Made by a program: the position numbers and the translations under genes. DNA of 64,000 bases from Planctomycetia bacterium (GTDB lineage Bacteria > Planctomycetota > Planctomycetia > Gemmatales > HRBIN36): the NCBI GenBank assembly GCA_016795155.1, contig JAEUIE010000032.1:143001-207000 (forward strand), read 5' to 3'. The notes beneath the pieces were generated by a model. That model saw only the letters and a list, made by a program, of their open reading frames with translations. It made no database searches and was not told the origin of the DNA. Shown here in pieces: positions 8,261-16,213 of this stretch (within the stretch, counting starts at the first letter, position 1; every line of letters begins with the position of its first letter).

Positions 8261-11182
8261 ATGATTGGTCAGATCACAGCCTGCATAACCTTAATGACGT
8301 TGATCTGGTTGGCATCAATCCAACCTGGTGTGCTTATTCCTGCAGTTACTAAGCAGGACAGCAAATCAGTTGAGTACTTCGAAACACACATCAGGCCTAT
8401 GCTGGTACAGCGTTGTCAGAGTTGCCATGGCCCGGATAAGCAAAAGGGTGGTTTGCGGTTGGATCAGCCTGAGTGGATCAGCCAGGGTGGTGAATCGGGC
8501 AAGATCATCGTTCAAGGCAAAGCTTCCGACAGCTTGTTGTTTCAGGCGGTCAGCTATCAGCATGATACTTTGAAAATGCCGCCACGTGGCAAGCTGGCCG
8601 ATGAACAGATACAGCATGTGAAACAGTGGATTGATTCCGGCGCCGTTATGCCTGCAGCATCTGCTTCGACGTCGTCGGCACCAACAACTAGCTTCAACCT
8701 CGATGAACGATTGAAACACTGGTGTTACCAGCCTCTGAACAAAGTAAATGTGCCAATCGCAATCGATCCTGCGACTGTAATAACAAGCATCGATCCATTC
8801 TTTCAGCAAGCCTGGAAAACACAACAACTGCAGCCATCACCTGCTGTTTCCAAATCAGCCTGGCTTCGGCGTGTGACTTTTGACCTGATTGGCCTGCCTC
8901 CCACGCTCGATGAATTGGATGCATTTGAGAAGGATACATCCGATAAGGCATATGCATCGGTGGTTAATCGTTTACTTGCACGAAAAGAGTACGGCGAACG
9001 ATGGGCCAGGCATTGGCTTGACCTGATGCGATATGCAGACACCCTGGGACACGAGTTTGATTATGATTTGCCTAACGCCTGGCGATATCGTAATTACGTC
9101 ATTCGTGCACTCAATGATGATGTCTCGTACCGTCAACTGGTGCTGGAACACCTGGCAGGTGACCTGTTGCCTGAGCCTCGAATCAATCAGAAAGAGCAGT
9201 GGAATGAATCGATCCAAGGGACCGGTTTTCTCTGGCTGGGTGAAGCCAAGCACGGCCCGGTTGATATCAGACAGGAGCAAGCCGATCGTATTGACAACCA
9301 GATCGATGTTATCGGCAAAGCGTTTCTGGGGCAAACCATTGCCTGTGCCCGCTGTCACGATCACAAATTTGATGCCATTGCCACTCGCGATTATTATGCA
9401 CTGTACGGTGTACTGCAAAGCTCACGTTTTCAGGAAGCATTGATTGATACTCCTGAACGCCGGGGGAACTTGATTGCGGACTTGAAACGCGTCAATCGTG
9501 AACTCTCTGCATTCCTGGAGCAGTCGCCAGAGAAGAAAATTACTGAGGAGCAGCCATCCGCACAGACAAAATCAGTTGTTTTCGATATCAGCACGTGCAG
9601 ACCGCAAGGTGAAGCCTGGAATTGGAATGCAGAGAAAACCAGAACGGCATATTTCGATTCGAAAGCTAAATCATGGATGGTTCGTTCAGTGCCGGCCGGG
9701 TGTTGGGACAGTGGCCAGTTCAGCCAGAAGTTGGAAGGTTCTCTCCAAACTGTCAGTTTTACTATTCAGAACCGCTATCTGCATATACTGGCTGCTGGCA
9801 TGAATGGTCGAGTCAGAGTCATCGTTGATGGCTTTGTGGTCATTCGCGATCCCATCTATGGAAGCTTGCGACGGGTCGTTTCCTCGCCAGTTTCACACTG
9901 GCAGACATTTGACCTGAACATGTGGCAAGGCCGGCAGGCTTATGTTGAATTCCTGGACGATGGGCCTGAAGAAATCAGCATGACACCAGATCAGGGTAGC
10001 CAGGGAATGTCCTGGCTGCAGGTCAGTGGAATGGTCGCCAGCAATGAAGCCAAGCCGCCGGAATTGCCGAAGGAAAAGTCCGTTCCGCCTGTTGCAATCA
10101 TCCATGCAGAAGCACTGAAGTTGCTGCAGGAACGCAAAGCCTGCGAAGACAGAATGCAAGCACCACGATACAGCATTGCGACAGCAGATGGAAATGGATT
10201 AGATGAACACATTTTTATTCGAGGCAATCACCGCAGCCCGGGGGAACGGGTGCCACGAGGCCTCTCCAGTGTTTACTGTGGCCAACAGGAGTTGAAAACC
10301 AACCAGGGGTCTGGACGATTGGCATTGGCCGAAAGGCTGGTTGATCCCAACCAGAATCCACTTATTGTTCGAGTCATCGTCAACCGCGTCTGGAAGCACC
10401 ATTTTGGCGAAGGGTTGGTCAAATCGGTTGATGATTTCGGTCGCATGGGGGCTGAACCAACAAGCATGGAACTGCTCGATTACCTGGCAGACTGGTTTGT
10501 GAAAGAGGGTTGGTCGCTAAAGAAGCTGCATCGCGAACTGGTGCTGAGTCATCTCTATCGTCAGTCTTCATCCCAGACTGACCAGGAAATCAGCAAACGT
10601 GATCCACAAAACGCATGGCTTTCTCGCATGCCTCTGAGAAGACTGGAAGCAGAGAGCCTGCGTGATGCCATGCTGGCCATCTCCGGGAGATGGAACCGCA
10701 AAAGTTATTTGGAAGGCAGCAAGATGCCTTATCTCACCAGTCTGATGCAGGGACGCGGCAAACCTTCTGCACAAGGTGAACTGGATGGCGATGGCTATCG
10801 CAGTATTTACCTCAGCATCAGGCGGAATTTCTTGTCCCCTTTTCTGACATCTTTTGATTTCCCCACGCCGTTTACCGCCATTGGGAAACGTTCCGTTTCC
10901 AATACGCCTGCTCAAGGATTGGCCCTCATGAACGATCCGCTGGTAAAAGAGTTATCATCGCAGTGGGCTTGCAAGCTATTCGAGCAGACAATGTCAGACC
11001 AGGAACGGATCGATCGAATGTACCGAATGGCCTATACGCGAAGTGCAACGAAGGATGAGTTGCAACTTGCTCAAGAATTTCTTGGCGAACAAATGAAGCA
11101 GCATCAACATCACGAACAAAAAGCATGGGCTGAATTGGCCCATGCTGTGTTCTGCAGCAAAGAGTTCTTTTTCATCCCTTGA
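8261..11182 (+). CDS. Secreted PSCyt1/DUF1549/DUF1553 planctomycete cytochrome protein
   Basis: A 973-residue exported protein with an N-terminal hydrophobic signal segment (about 1-28). A planctomycete-type cytochrome c domain (PSCyt1) follows, with heme site CQSCH at residues 52-56. Then come DUF1549 (RVTFDLIGLPPTLDEL, later a second CARCH heme-type motif) and a C-terminal DUF1553 (NRVWKHHFGEGLVKS, RRLEAESLRDAML). The middle (about 430-640) has a beta-rich insertion resembling a carbohydrate-binding or concanavalin-like module. Such proteins are usually paired with a DUF1501 gene and thought to act in periplasmic breakdown of complex substrates, but the function is not established. No DUF1501 partner is adjacent. 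The last 11 bases overlap the 3' end of rtcB on the other strand. Confidence 0.9.
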   Translation: MIGQITACITLMTLIWLASIQPGVLIPAVTKQDSKSVEYFETHIRPMLVQRCQSCHGPDKQKGGLRLDQPEWISQGGESGKIIVQGKASDSLLFQAVSYQHDTLKMPPRGKLADEQIQHVKQWIDSGAVMPAASASTSSAPTTSFNLDERLKHWCYQPLNKVNVPIAIDPATVITSIDPFFQQAWKTQQLQPSPAVSKSAWLRRVTFDLIGLPPTLDELDAFEKDTSDKAYASVVNRLLARKEYGERWARHWLDLMRYADTLGHEFDYDLPNAWRYRNYVIRALNDDVSYRQLVLEHLAGDLLPEPRINQKEQWNESIQGTGFLWLGEAKHGPVDIRQEQADRIDNQIDVIGKAFLGQTIACARCHDHKFDAIATRDYYALYGVLQSSRFQEALIDTPERRGNLIADLKRVNRELSAFLEQSPEKKITEEQPSAQTKSVVFDISTCRPQGEAWNWNAEKTRTAYFDSKAKSWMVRSVPAGCWDSGQFSQKLEGSLQTVSFTIQNRYLHILAAGMNGRVRVIVDGFVVIRDPIYGSLRRVVSSPVSHWQTFDLNMWQGRQAYVEFLDDGPEEISMTPDQGSQGMSWLQVSGMVASNEAKPPELPKEKSVPPVAIIHAEALKLLQERKACEDRMQAPRYSIATADGNGLDEHIFIRGNHRSPGERVPRGLSSVYCGQQELKTNQGSGRLALAERLVDPNQNPLIVRVIVNRVWKHHFGEGLVKSVDDFGRMGAEPTSMELLDYLADWFVKEGWSLKKLHRELVLSHLYRQSSSQTDQEISKRDPQNAWLSRMPLRRLEAESLRDAMLAISGRWNRKSYLEGSKMPYLTSLMQGRGKPSAQGELDGDGYRSIYLSIRRNFLSPFLTSFDFPTPFTAIGKRSVSNTPAQGLALMNDPLVKELSSQWACKLFEQTMSDQERIDRMYRMAYTRSATKDELQLAQEFLGEQMKQHQHHEQKAWAELAHAVFCSKEFFFIP

Positions 11183-12644
11183 TGACGCCGATTGGCCTCA
11201 ACCTGGCGACCTTGGTTGAGATACCTGACTGATGCACGACTTCGACAACATGATCGACATTCTTGTACGCATCAGGCTGTTCTTCTGCCAGGCCTTTCCA
11301 ACTGCGTGCACGGGCTATGACACCACGTAACTCAAGTTCCTTGTCGATGCGTCTACCTTGAGCATGCTTGATGGCAGCAGTACGGCTCATGCATCGCCCC
11401 GCGCCATGGCATGTGCTGCCGAACGATTTTTCCATGCTGCCTGGCTTACCCGCCAGCACCCAACTGGCCCGTCCCATGTCTCCCGGAATTATCACTGGTT
11501 GGCCAATGCCACGATACTGACTGGGCACTTCGGGATGTCCCGGAGGAAACGCCCGGGTAGCGCCCTTGCGGTGTACCCAGACTTTCTTCTGTCGGTTATT
11601 GACGGTATGCTCCTCCAGCTTGGCGATGTTATGTGCAACATCGTACAGCAAGGTCATGCGAAGCTCTTCCCAGGTTTTGCCAAGTACCGAGGCAAATGCT
11701 TCACGAGCCTGCCACATCAGGAGCTGGCGATTGCACCAGGCGAAATTGGCTGCAGCTCGCATGGCACCCAGATAATGCTGCCCTTCCGGGCTGGACACTG
11801 GTGCACAGGCGAGTTGTCGATCAGGGAGCGTAATCCCATATTTTTCAGGGACACCACGCAATGAAGTCAATGCATCATCGCATACCTGGTAGCCGAGGCC
11901 GCGTGAACCGCTGTGAATCATGATGACCACCTGGCTGGGAAACAGTCCCATGGTCTGGCAAGCTGCTTCATCATGAATCTGATCAACTACCTGCACTTCG
12001 AGAAAATGGTTTCCCGAACCAAGAGTACCGCACTGCTGGGCACCACGGTCGAGTGCCCTGTCGCTGACCAGATCGGGGTCAGCCCCATCAAGCCTGCCAT
12101 GTGCTTCGGTGAAATCAATATCACTCTCGGTAGCCAGCCCTCGCTTGAGCAGATAACGAGGCCCTTCCGCCATCAGTTGTCGCAATTCCGATCGATTGAA
12201 ATGATATTTCCCGGATTGTCCCACGCCAGCCGGTACCGTTCGAAACAGCGTCTCTACGATGTTGCGCAAATGTGGCCGGACGGTGTCATAATCGAGATGA
12301 GTACGAATCAGCCTCACGCCGCAATTGATATCATACCCAACCCCGCCTGGTGAAATGACTCCACTTTCATCTGGATCAGTAGCACACACACCGCCAATGC
12401 AGAAACCATATCCCCAGTGTATATCAGGCATAGCAATCGATGCCATTTGTATACCCGGCAACGTTGCAACATTGGCTACCTGTTCCGGTGCAACATCTTT
12501 TCGAATGCTATCTATCAACACATCATCGGCAAAAATAATACCATCCACTTTCATATCCGGACGATACCCTTTGGGTATTTTCCATCGTGTTTCATCAAGC
12601 CGCTCCATCGGACCTTCATATCGTTCTTTAGGCATCGTACTCAT
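11172..12644 (-). CDS. rtcB: RNA-splicing ligase RtcB (3'-phosphate/5'-OH RNA ligase)
   Basis: A 490-residue RtcB. It joins 2',3'-cyclic-phosphate or 3'-phosphate RNA ends to 5'-OH ends using GTP and Mn2+. Metal and active-site residues are visible: C108 in DINCGVRL, H213 in GNHFLE, H244 in IHSGSRG, H338 in DVAHN, and the histidine that is guanylylated, H413 in STCHGAGR. The C-terminus ends in the family-typical RLRPIGVIKG. It lies 9 bases after the archease gene, forming a two-gene operon. The 3' end overlaps the convergent cytochrome gene by 11 bases. No rtcR or rtcA is nearby. Confidence 0.96.
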   Translation of the reverse strand: MSTMPKERYEGPMERLDETRWKIPKGYRPDMKVDGIIFADDVLIDSIRKDVAPEQVANVATLPGIQMASIAMPDIHWGYGFCIGGVCATDPDESGVISPGGVGYDINCGVRLIRTHLDYDTVRPHLRNIVETLFRTVPAGVGQSGKYHFNRSELRQLMAEGPRYLLKRGLATESDIDFTEAHGRLDGADPDLVSDRALDRGAQQCGTLGSGNHFLEVQVVDQIHDEAACQTMGLFPSQVVIMIHSGSRGLGYQVCDDALTSLRGVPEKYGITLPDRQLACAPVSSPEGQHYLGAMRAAANFAWCNRQLLMWQAREAFASVLGKTWEELRMTLLYDVAHNIAKLEEHTVNNRQKKVWVHRKGATRAFPPGHPEVPSQYRGIGQPVIIPGDMGRASWVLAGKPGSMEKSFGSTCHGAGRCMSRTAAIKHAQGRRIDKELELRGVIARARSWKGLAEEQPDAYKNVDHVVEVVHQSGISTKVARLRPIGVIKG

Positions 12645-12653
12645 CCTGAGGTG

Positions 12654-13067
12654 TTAAATATCAACGATGACTTCTGCAAGCCAGTCGCCATCAGATTGGT
12701 GTTCCAGTTTCAACTGATGATAGGTGATTGCTTTCACCTCATGCGAAGGAGGATGCCTCTGGCTGTCACAAGGTTCGCCATAAGCAACTGCTTCCAGTCC
12801 ATCAACCGATAGGATTATTTCAAACCGTGAAAAGAGCCAGTGTTGCGTTTCGAAAAGATAGAGCAGTTGATTAAGCCAGTCGAAAAGGAGTAGATCACGA
12901 TCTTTCTGTTTGAGCTGAATTGGAACAGATTGTATCGGTTTTACGTCAATGATTTTTTCTGTGATCAATTCAAATAAAGCCAATCCCGCTTCGACAAAAA
13001 TATCCTGCAGAGTTGGACAAATAACCCTGATGCCAATATCAGCAGTATGTTCAAAGTATTCACGCAT
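12654..13067 (-). CDS. Archease, RtcB activator
   Basis: A 137-residue archease-family protein. It opens with the conserved FEHTADIGI (acidic D10 in the metal site) and ends in the family-typical acidic VIVDI. It also shows the family blocks LLFDWLNQLLYLFE and EVKAITYHQLKL. Archease speeds RtcB guanylylation and turnover; the gene directly precedes rtcB with a 9-base gap, so both proteins should be made from one message. The upstream region is a short AT-rich space shared with a divergent gene. Confidence 0.92.
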   Translation of the reverse strand: MREYFEHTADIGIRVICPTLQDIFVEAGLALFELITEKIIDVKPIQSVPIQLKQKDRDLLLFDWLNQLLYLFETQHWLFSRFEIILSVDGLEAVAYGEPCDSQRHPPSHEVKAITYHQLKLEHQSDGDWLAEVIVDI

Positions 13068-13217
13068 AATAATCCAAGTTGAGTGTGCAATTCTGGCATT
13101 TCATTTAGACATATATTATCAGTTATTTGTTCAAAATGTAAATTTATCGTAGCCGCAATAGAGAATTACTACTATTTCATCATTGGGAAATATTCACACT
13201 ATGTACAAGAGGCTAAT
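13068..13217. promoter_or_regulatory. AT-rich divergent intergenic region
   Basis: A 150-base spacer between the archease-rtcB operon (leftward) and a small gene (rightward). It is clearly richer in A and T than its surroundings, with TATATTATCA near 13112 and AAATTTATCG near 13139. Both operons must start here, but no convincing -35/-10 pair stands out on either strand, so only the region is marked. Confidence 0.3.
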
Positions 13218-13583
13218 ATGAGTAAGTCAGGTGCCAAGTTGGAACGGGGAGAAAAGGCTCAGGCTATTCGCGATGCTATGAAAGCTCACCCACTTCTGAA
13301 GAATCGCGAATTGGTGGATATCCTTGCTGCCAAGGGTATCAAATGCACCACCCAGGATATAGCAAACCAGAAGGCTCGTAACAAACGCATGGAGGGTGGT
13401 GGTGCTGGCAAGCAATCGTTGACCCTGGATGATCTGCTCAAGGTTAAAAACGTGGTAGCAGAAGCAGGTGGCATCAAAGCCGTGCAGGGCAAACTGAATG
13501 AAATTGAAGAACTGGCCAAGTTGGCTGGTGGACTAGAAAAGCTTCGCAAAGGACTGGATGTGCTACCGAAGTTCAGCAGCTAA
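13218..13583 (+). CDS. Small conserved-looking protein with a helix-turn-helix-like N-terminus
   Basis: A 121-residue soluble, basic protein that I do not recognise by name. The start at ATG 13218 is set by AAGAGG 7 bases upstream; the frame is open further 5' but lacks such a signal. Residues about 10-55 (KAQAIRDAMKAHPLLKNREL, then an ILAAKGIKCTT segment) look like a small winged or plain helix-turn-helix of the kind that reads as 'what follows, which form comes next'. A Gly-rich hinge (about 58-66) leads to a helical C-terminal half (VKNVVAEAGGIKAVQGKLNE, with heptads to the end). A DNA-binding or coiled-coil role is an inference. It stands alone between archease and the tRNA gene. Confidence 0.7.
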   Translation: MSKSGAKLERGEKAQAIRDAMKAHPLLKNRELVDILAAKGIKCTTQDIANQKARNKRMEGGGAGKQSLTLDDLLKVKNVVAEAGGIKAVQGKLNEIEELAKLAGGLEKLRKGLDVLPKFSS

Positions 13584-13586
13584 GTG

Positions 13587-13672
13587 TGGCGCTGGTGGGA
13601 CTTGAACCCACACGGACCTTACGGTCCAAGGGATTTTAAATCCCTTGTGTCTGCCGATTCCACCACAGCGCC
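13587..13672 (-). tRNA. tRNA-Leu (anticodon UAA)
   Basis: An 86-nt class II tRNA on the minus strand. The acceptor stem is GGCGCTG/CAGCGCC with discriminator A at 13587. The D arm carries GGAATCGGCAGAC, and the anticodon stem AGGGA/TCCCT encloses loop TTTAAAA, so the anticodon is TAA (leucine, UUA codon). The long variable arm GGACC-GTAA-GGTCC is typical of tRNA-Leu, and the T arm is GTGGG-TTCAAGT-CCCAC. CCA is not encoded (CAC follows). A36-A37-A38 is the recognition signature of MiaA, whose gene lies just to the right. Confidence 0.96.
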
Positions 13673-13796
13673 CTGTGTCTGTAGAGAGTTACGATTACAC
13701 GCGAAAACGTCAATACCCTCTGATATCCCAGAGGGTTTCTTTCTACTTACGACTGTGTTGTCAACGGACAGGTTCACTGGCCTGTATCATGAATGT

Positions 13797-14744
13797 ATGG
13801 TTGATATCACCCTTTTCGAGTGCTGTCTGATTCTGACTGGCCCCACCGCTTCCGGTAAATCTGCCGTTGCCCTCCAGCTTGCAAAAACGTTTCAGACCGA
13901 AATTATCTCCATGGACTCCATGACCATTTACCGTGGCATGGATATTGGTACGGCTAAACCTTCCGAACAGGAACAAAAAGAAATACCACATCATTTGATT
14001 GATGTTCTCGACCCCTGGGAAAAATCCTCTGTTGCCTGGTGGCTGACACAGGCTCGGTCCATTGCTGAGAAAATCCTTGCCCGTGGTAAATGCCCGATCA
14101 TCGTGGGCGGCACACCGCTCTATCTGAAGGCGATTAGGTATGGATTATTCGAAGGGCCTGAAATTGATCCTGCCATTCGGGCAGACTTGGAAACCAGAAC
14201 TAACGTTGAACTGCATCAGCAGTTATCTGAAGTAGATCAAGCTGCGGCACAACGTATCCACTTGAATGATCACAAACGCCTGGTACGAGCCTTGGAAGTC
14301 TATCTTTCAACCGGGCAGACCATAACCCATTGGCAACAACAGTTTGATCAACAGCCCAAGCCTCGTTCAGTTCCAGTCTTCTGCATCGAAGTGGATCGAC
14401 AGGAACTCTATCGCCGCATTGAAGCACGTATTGATTCCATGATGCAATCCGGCTGGCTGGATGAGGTTCAGCGACTATTATCGTTGCCTCAACCGCTCAG
14501 CAGGGAAGCATCTCAAGCGGCTGGCTATCGGGAACTTATTGAGCATCTGCAAGGCAAATGTAATCTCGATGAAGCAGTGGTAGCCATCAAGACACGAACC
14601 AGGCAACTCGCAAAAAGGCAACTCACCTGGTTTCGGCACTTTCCCGGATTGCAACATCTGACAGCTGAACAAGCGAAACATCAACTGCCCGGCTACATAT
14701 CCTCCATGACCCCTTCCATCGAGTTAGCCGGTTCGCCTTTATAA
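13797..14744 (+). CDS. miaA: tRNA dimethylallyltransferase MiaA
   Basis: Transfers a dimethylallyl group to N6 of A37 in tRNAs that read UNN codons. The protein has 315 residues from ATG 13797: P-loop GPTASGKS at 15-22, DSMTIYRGMDIGTAKP (substrate loop with catalytic Asp), VGGTPLYLKA, and the C-terminal RTRQLAKRQLTWFR block. The reading frame stays open leftward through the antisense of the tRNA-Leu gene, but that part is clearly not coding. No good Shine-Dalgarno precedes the chosen ATG. The last 52 bases overlap the 3' end of the convergent HD-nuclease gene. Confidence 0.94.
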   Translation: MVDITLFECCLILTGPTASGKSAVALQLAKTFQTEIISMDSMTIYRGMDIGTAKPSEQEQKEIPHHLIDVLDPWEKSSVAWWLTQARSIAEKILARGKCPIIVGGTPLYLKAIRYGLFEGPEIDPAIRADLETRTNVELHQQLSEVDQAAAQRIHLNDHKRLVRALEVYLSTGQTITHWQQQFDQQPKPRSVPVFCIEVDRQELYRRIEARIDSMMQSGWLDEVQRLLSLPQPLSREASQAAGYRELIEHLQGKCNLDEAVVAIKTRTRQLAKRQLTWFRHFPGLQHLTAEQAKHQLPGYISSMTPSIELAGSPL

Positions 14745-15691
14745 AGCTTGCGATTGAGATTGGGATTGAACATAGTCCAATTGCTCTGCGTATTCTTGTC
14801 TTCCTTGATATCACGCACAAAGGCATGCGTACGAGCATCCAGATTATCAAGGTTGTAAATAAATACCGCTTCAGGTGTCATCGGCAATTTCGGACTGCCA
14901 TATTCGAGTTGGCCATGATGTGAAACGATGATGTGCTTCAAGCGATTGACCAACTCTGAAGGAAATGGCTCTTCAGTCAATTGTTCTGCCTGTTTGATTT
15001 TCTCATTGAGGATTTCGACGCCAATCACGATGTGACCAATCAACTCGCCTTCATCAGAATAATTGAAAGCGGAATCGTAGCGGAGTTCGCGTATCTTGCC
15101 GATGTCATGTAGAAAAATACCCATCAGAACAATGTCCCGGTTCAAGGCGGGATAAACCGGCATCAGGCGTTCTGCACCATCCATCATGGTCACGACATGT
15201 TCCAGCAGACCACCCAGATAGGCATGATGTTGTCTGACTCCTGCTGGGGCTTTGCAGTATTCTCGAATCAGCTTGTCGTCCATGAAGAAGGCCTGGGCCA
15301 ATGCCCGCAGATGCTGATCAGATGATTTGAACAACAGGCCTTTGAGTTTCTCCTGCAGCTTGGCGATATCCTGCTCGGTATGAGGCAGGAAATCAGTCAT
15401 ATCAAACTTCTCTCCACGCACGGATTGCACATCGGAAAGAATGATCTGCAATGCACCTTGAAACAGTTGCACTTTGCCCTTGGCTTTGATGAAATCGCCG
15501 GCGTTGATCTGCCTGGTCACACTTTCCGTGGCATTCCATAACCGGGCAACGAGCGACCCGGAACGATCACGTAATTCCAACTGCAAATAGGCTTGCCCCT
15601 GCCGATTGGTTTTCACCTGCTTGTCGGTAGCAAGAAAAATGTCATCAAACGAATCACCGTCAGTAAACTGGCGAATATAGCGTCGAGGCAT
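14693..15691 (-). CDS. YhaM-like 3'-5' exoribonuclease, OB-fold plus HD domain
   Basis: A 332-residue protein with an N-terminal OB-fold nucleic-acid-binding domain (about 15-95, LELRDRSGSLVARLW, GDFIKAKGKVQLFQGALQI). A HD metal-dependent phosphohydrolase domain follows, with HHAYLGGLLEH (155-165), FLHDIGK (H195, D196) and HHGQLEYGSP. This is the architecture of Bacillus YhaM/CbfA, which degrades RNA and single-stranded DNA from the 3' end. ATG 15691 has GAGAAAG about 8 bases before it; a TTG five codons upstream (15706) is possible. It overlaps miaA tail-to-tail by 52 bases. Confidence 0.87.
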   Translation of the reverse strand: MPRRYIRQFTDGDSFDDIFLATDKQVKTNRQGQAYLQLELRDRSGSLVARLWNATESVTRQINAGDFIKAKGKVQLFQGALQIILSDVQSVRGEKFDMTDFLPHTEQDIAKLQEKLKGLLFKSSDQHLRALAQAFFMDDKLIREYCKAPAGVRQHHAYLGGLLEHVVTMMDGAERLMPVYPALNRDIVLMGIFLHDIGKIRELRYDSAFNYSDEGELIGHIVIGVEILNEKIKQAEQLTEEPFPSELVNRLKHIIVSHHGQLEYGSPKLPMTPEAVFIYNLDNLDARTHAFVRDIKEDKNTQSNWTMFNPNLNRKLYKGEPANSMEGVMEDM

Positions 15692-15736
15692 AGGGAACTT
15701 TCTCAATCGAAATCATCATGATATGAATGGATGTCG

Positions 15737-16198
15737 TTATGGCTTTGGCTGTGCAGGTCGGGCGGGCAATTCGCAAACACCGTCTTTGCAGGGAACCAGT
15801 TGAAAACGGATCTTGGCAATCCAGAGGTATATCTTATTGCCCAGCCACGGTACGCCAGGCAAATAGAGAAACGGTGCAAGCAACCAGCAGGCAGGCAGCC
15901 GCCACGACATCCAGCGAAATGCTGTAAAGCCCCAGTAAATCGGATGGCCCGATGGCGGAACCAGGTGCATTTCCTCGATCATGCGGACTGGAACAAGTGG
16001 TGGCTGAGTCCTGGGCAGCTTTTCGGTTTCCCTGCAGTTTTGAAAGCTCAGCTTATTTAGCCAATCCAGTTTTCTCAGAATGGCTACGCTCTTCTGGCAG
16101 AAGGCACACTCTCCATCGAAGAGTACCAGTGCCTTGGCGTGTGCTTCAGGAATATCTGATTTGTGATCCATCACCATTATTCTACCGTGAACCTGCAT
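15737..16198 (-). CDS. DCC-family thiol-disulfide oxidoreductase-like protein (DUF393)
   Basis: A short protein (up to 153 residues) with the family-defining motif DGECAFC (DGxCxxC) after a beta strand, as in the DUF393/DCC group of predicted thioredoxin-fold membrane-associated proteins. A hydrophobic segment (about 100-120, LPACWLLAPFLYLPG) and a C-terminal pair of cysteines follow. The start is uncertain: ATG codons at 16198, 16177 and 16171 all precede the conserved domain and none has a clear ribosome site. The substrate is unknown for the family. It lies just upstream of the HD-nuclease gene (45 bases), on the same strand. Confidence 0.82.
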   Translation of the reverse strand: MQVHGRIMVMDHKSDIPEAHAKALVLFDGECAFCQKSVAILRKLDWLNKLSFQNCRETEKLPRTQPPLVPVRMIEEMHLVPPSGHPIYWGFTAFRWMSWRLPACWLLAPFLYLPGVPWLGNKIYLWIAKIRFQLVPCKDGVCELPARPAQPKP

Positions 16199-16213
16199 TC
16201 ATTGCAGGACCAA

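Noticed and set aside
13584..13796. In-frame 5' extension of miaA
   Set aside because: It translates the antisense of tRNA-Leu, so it cannot be part of the protein; the family N-terminus is at 13797.
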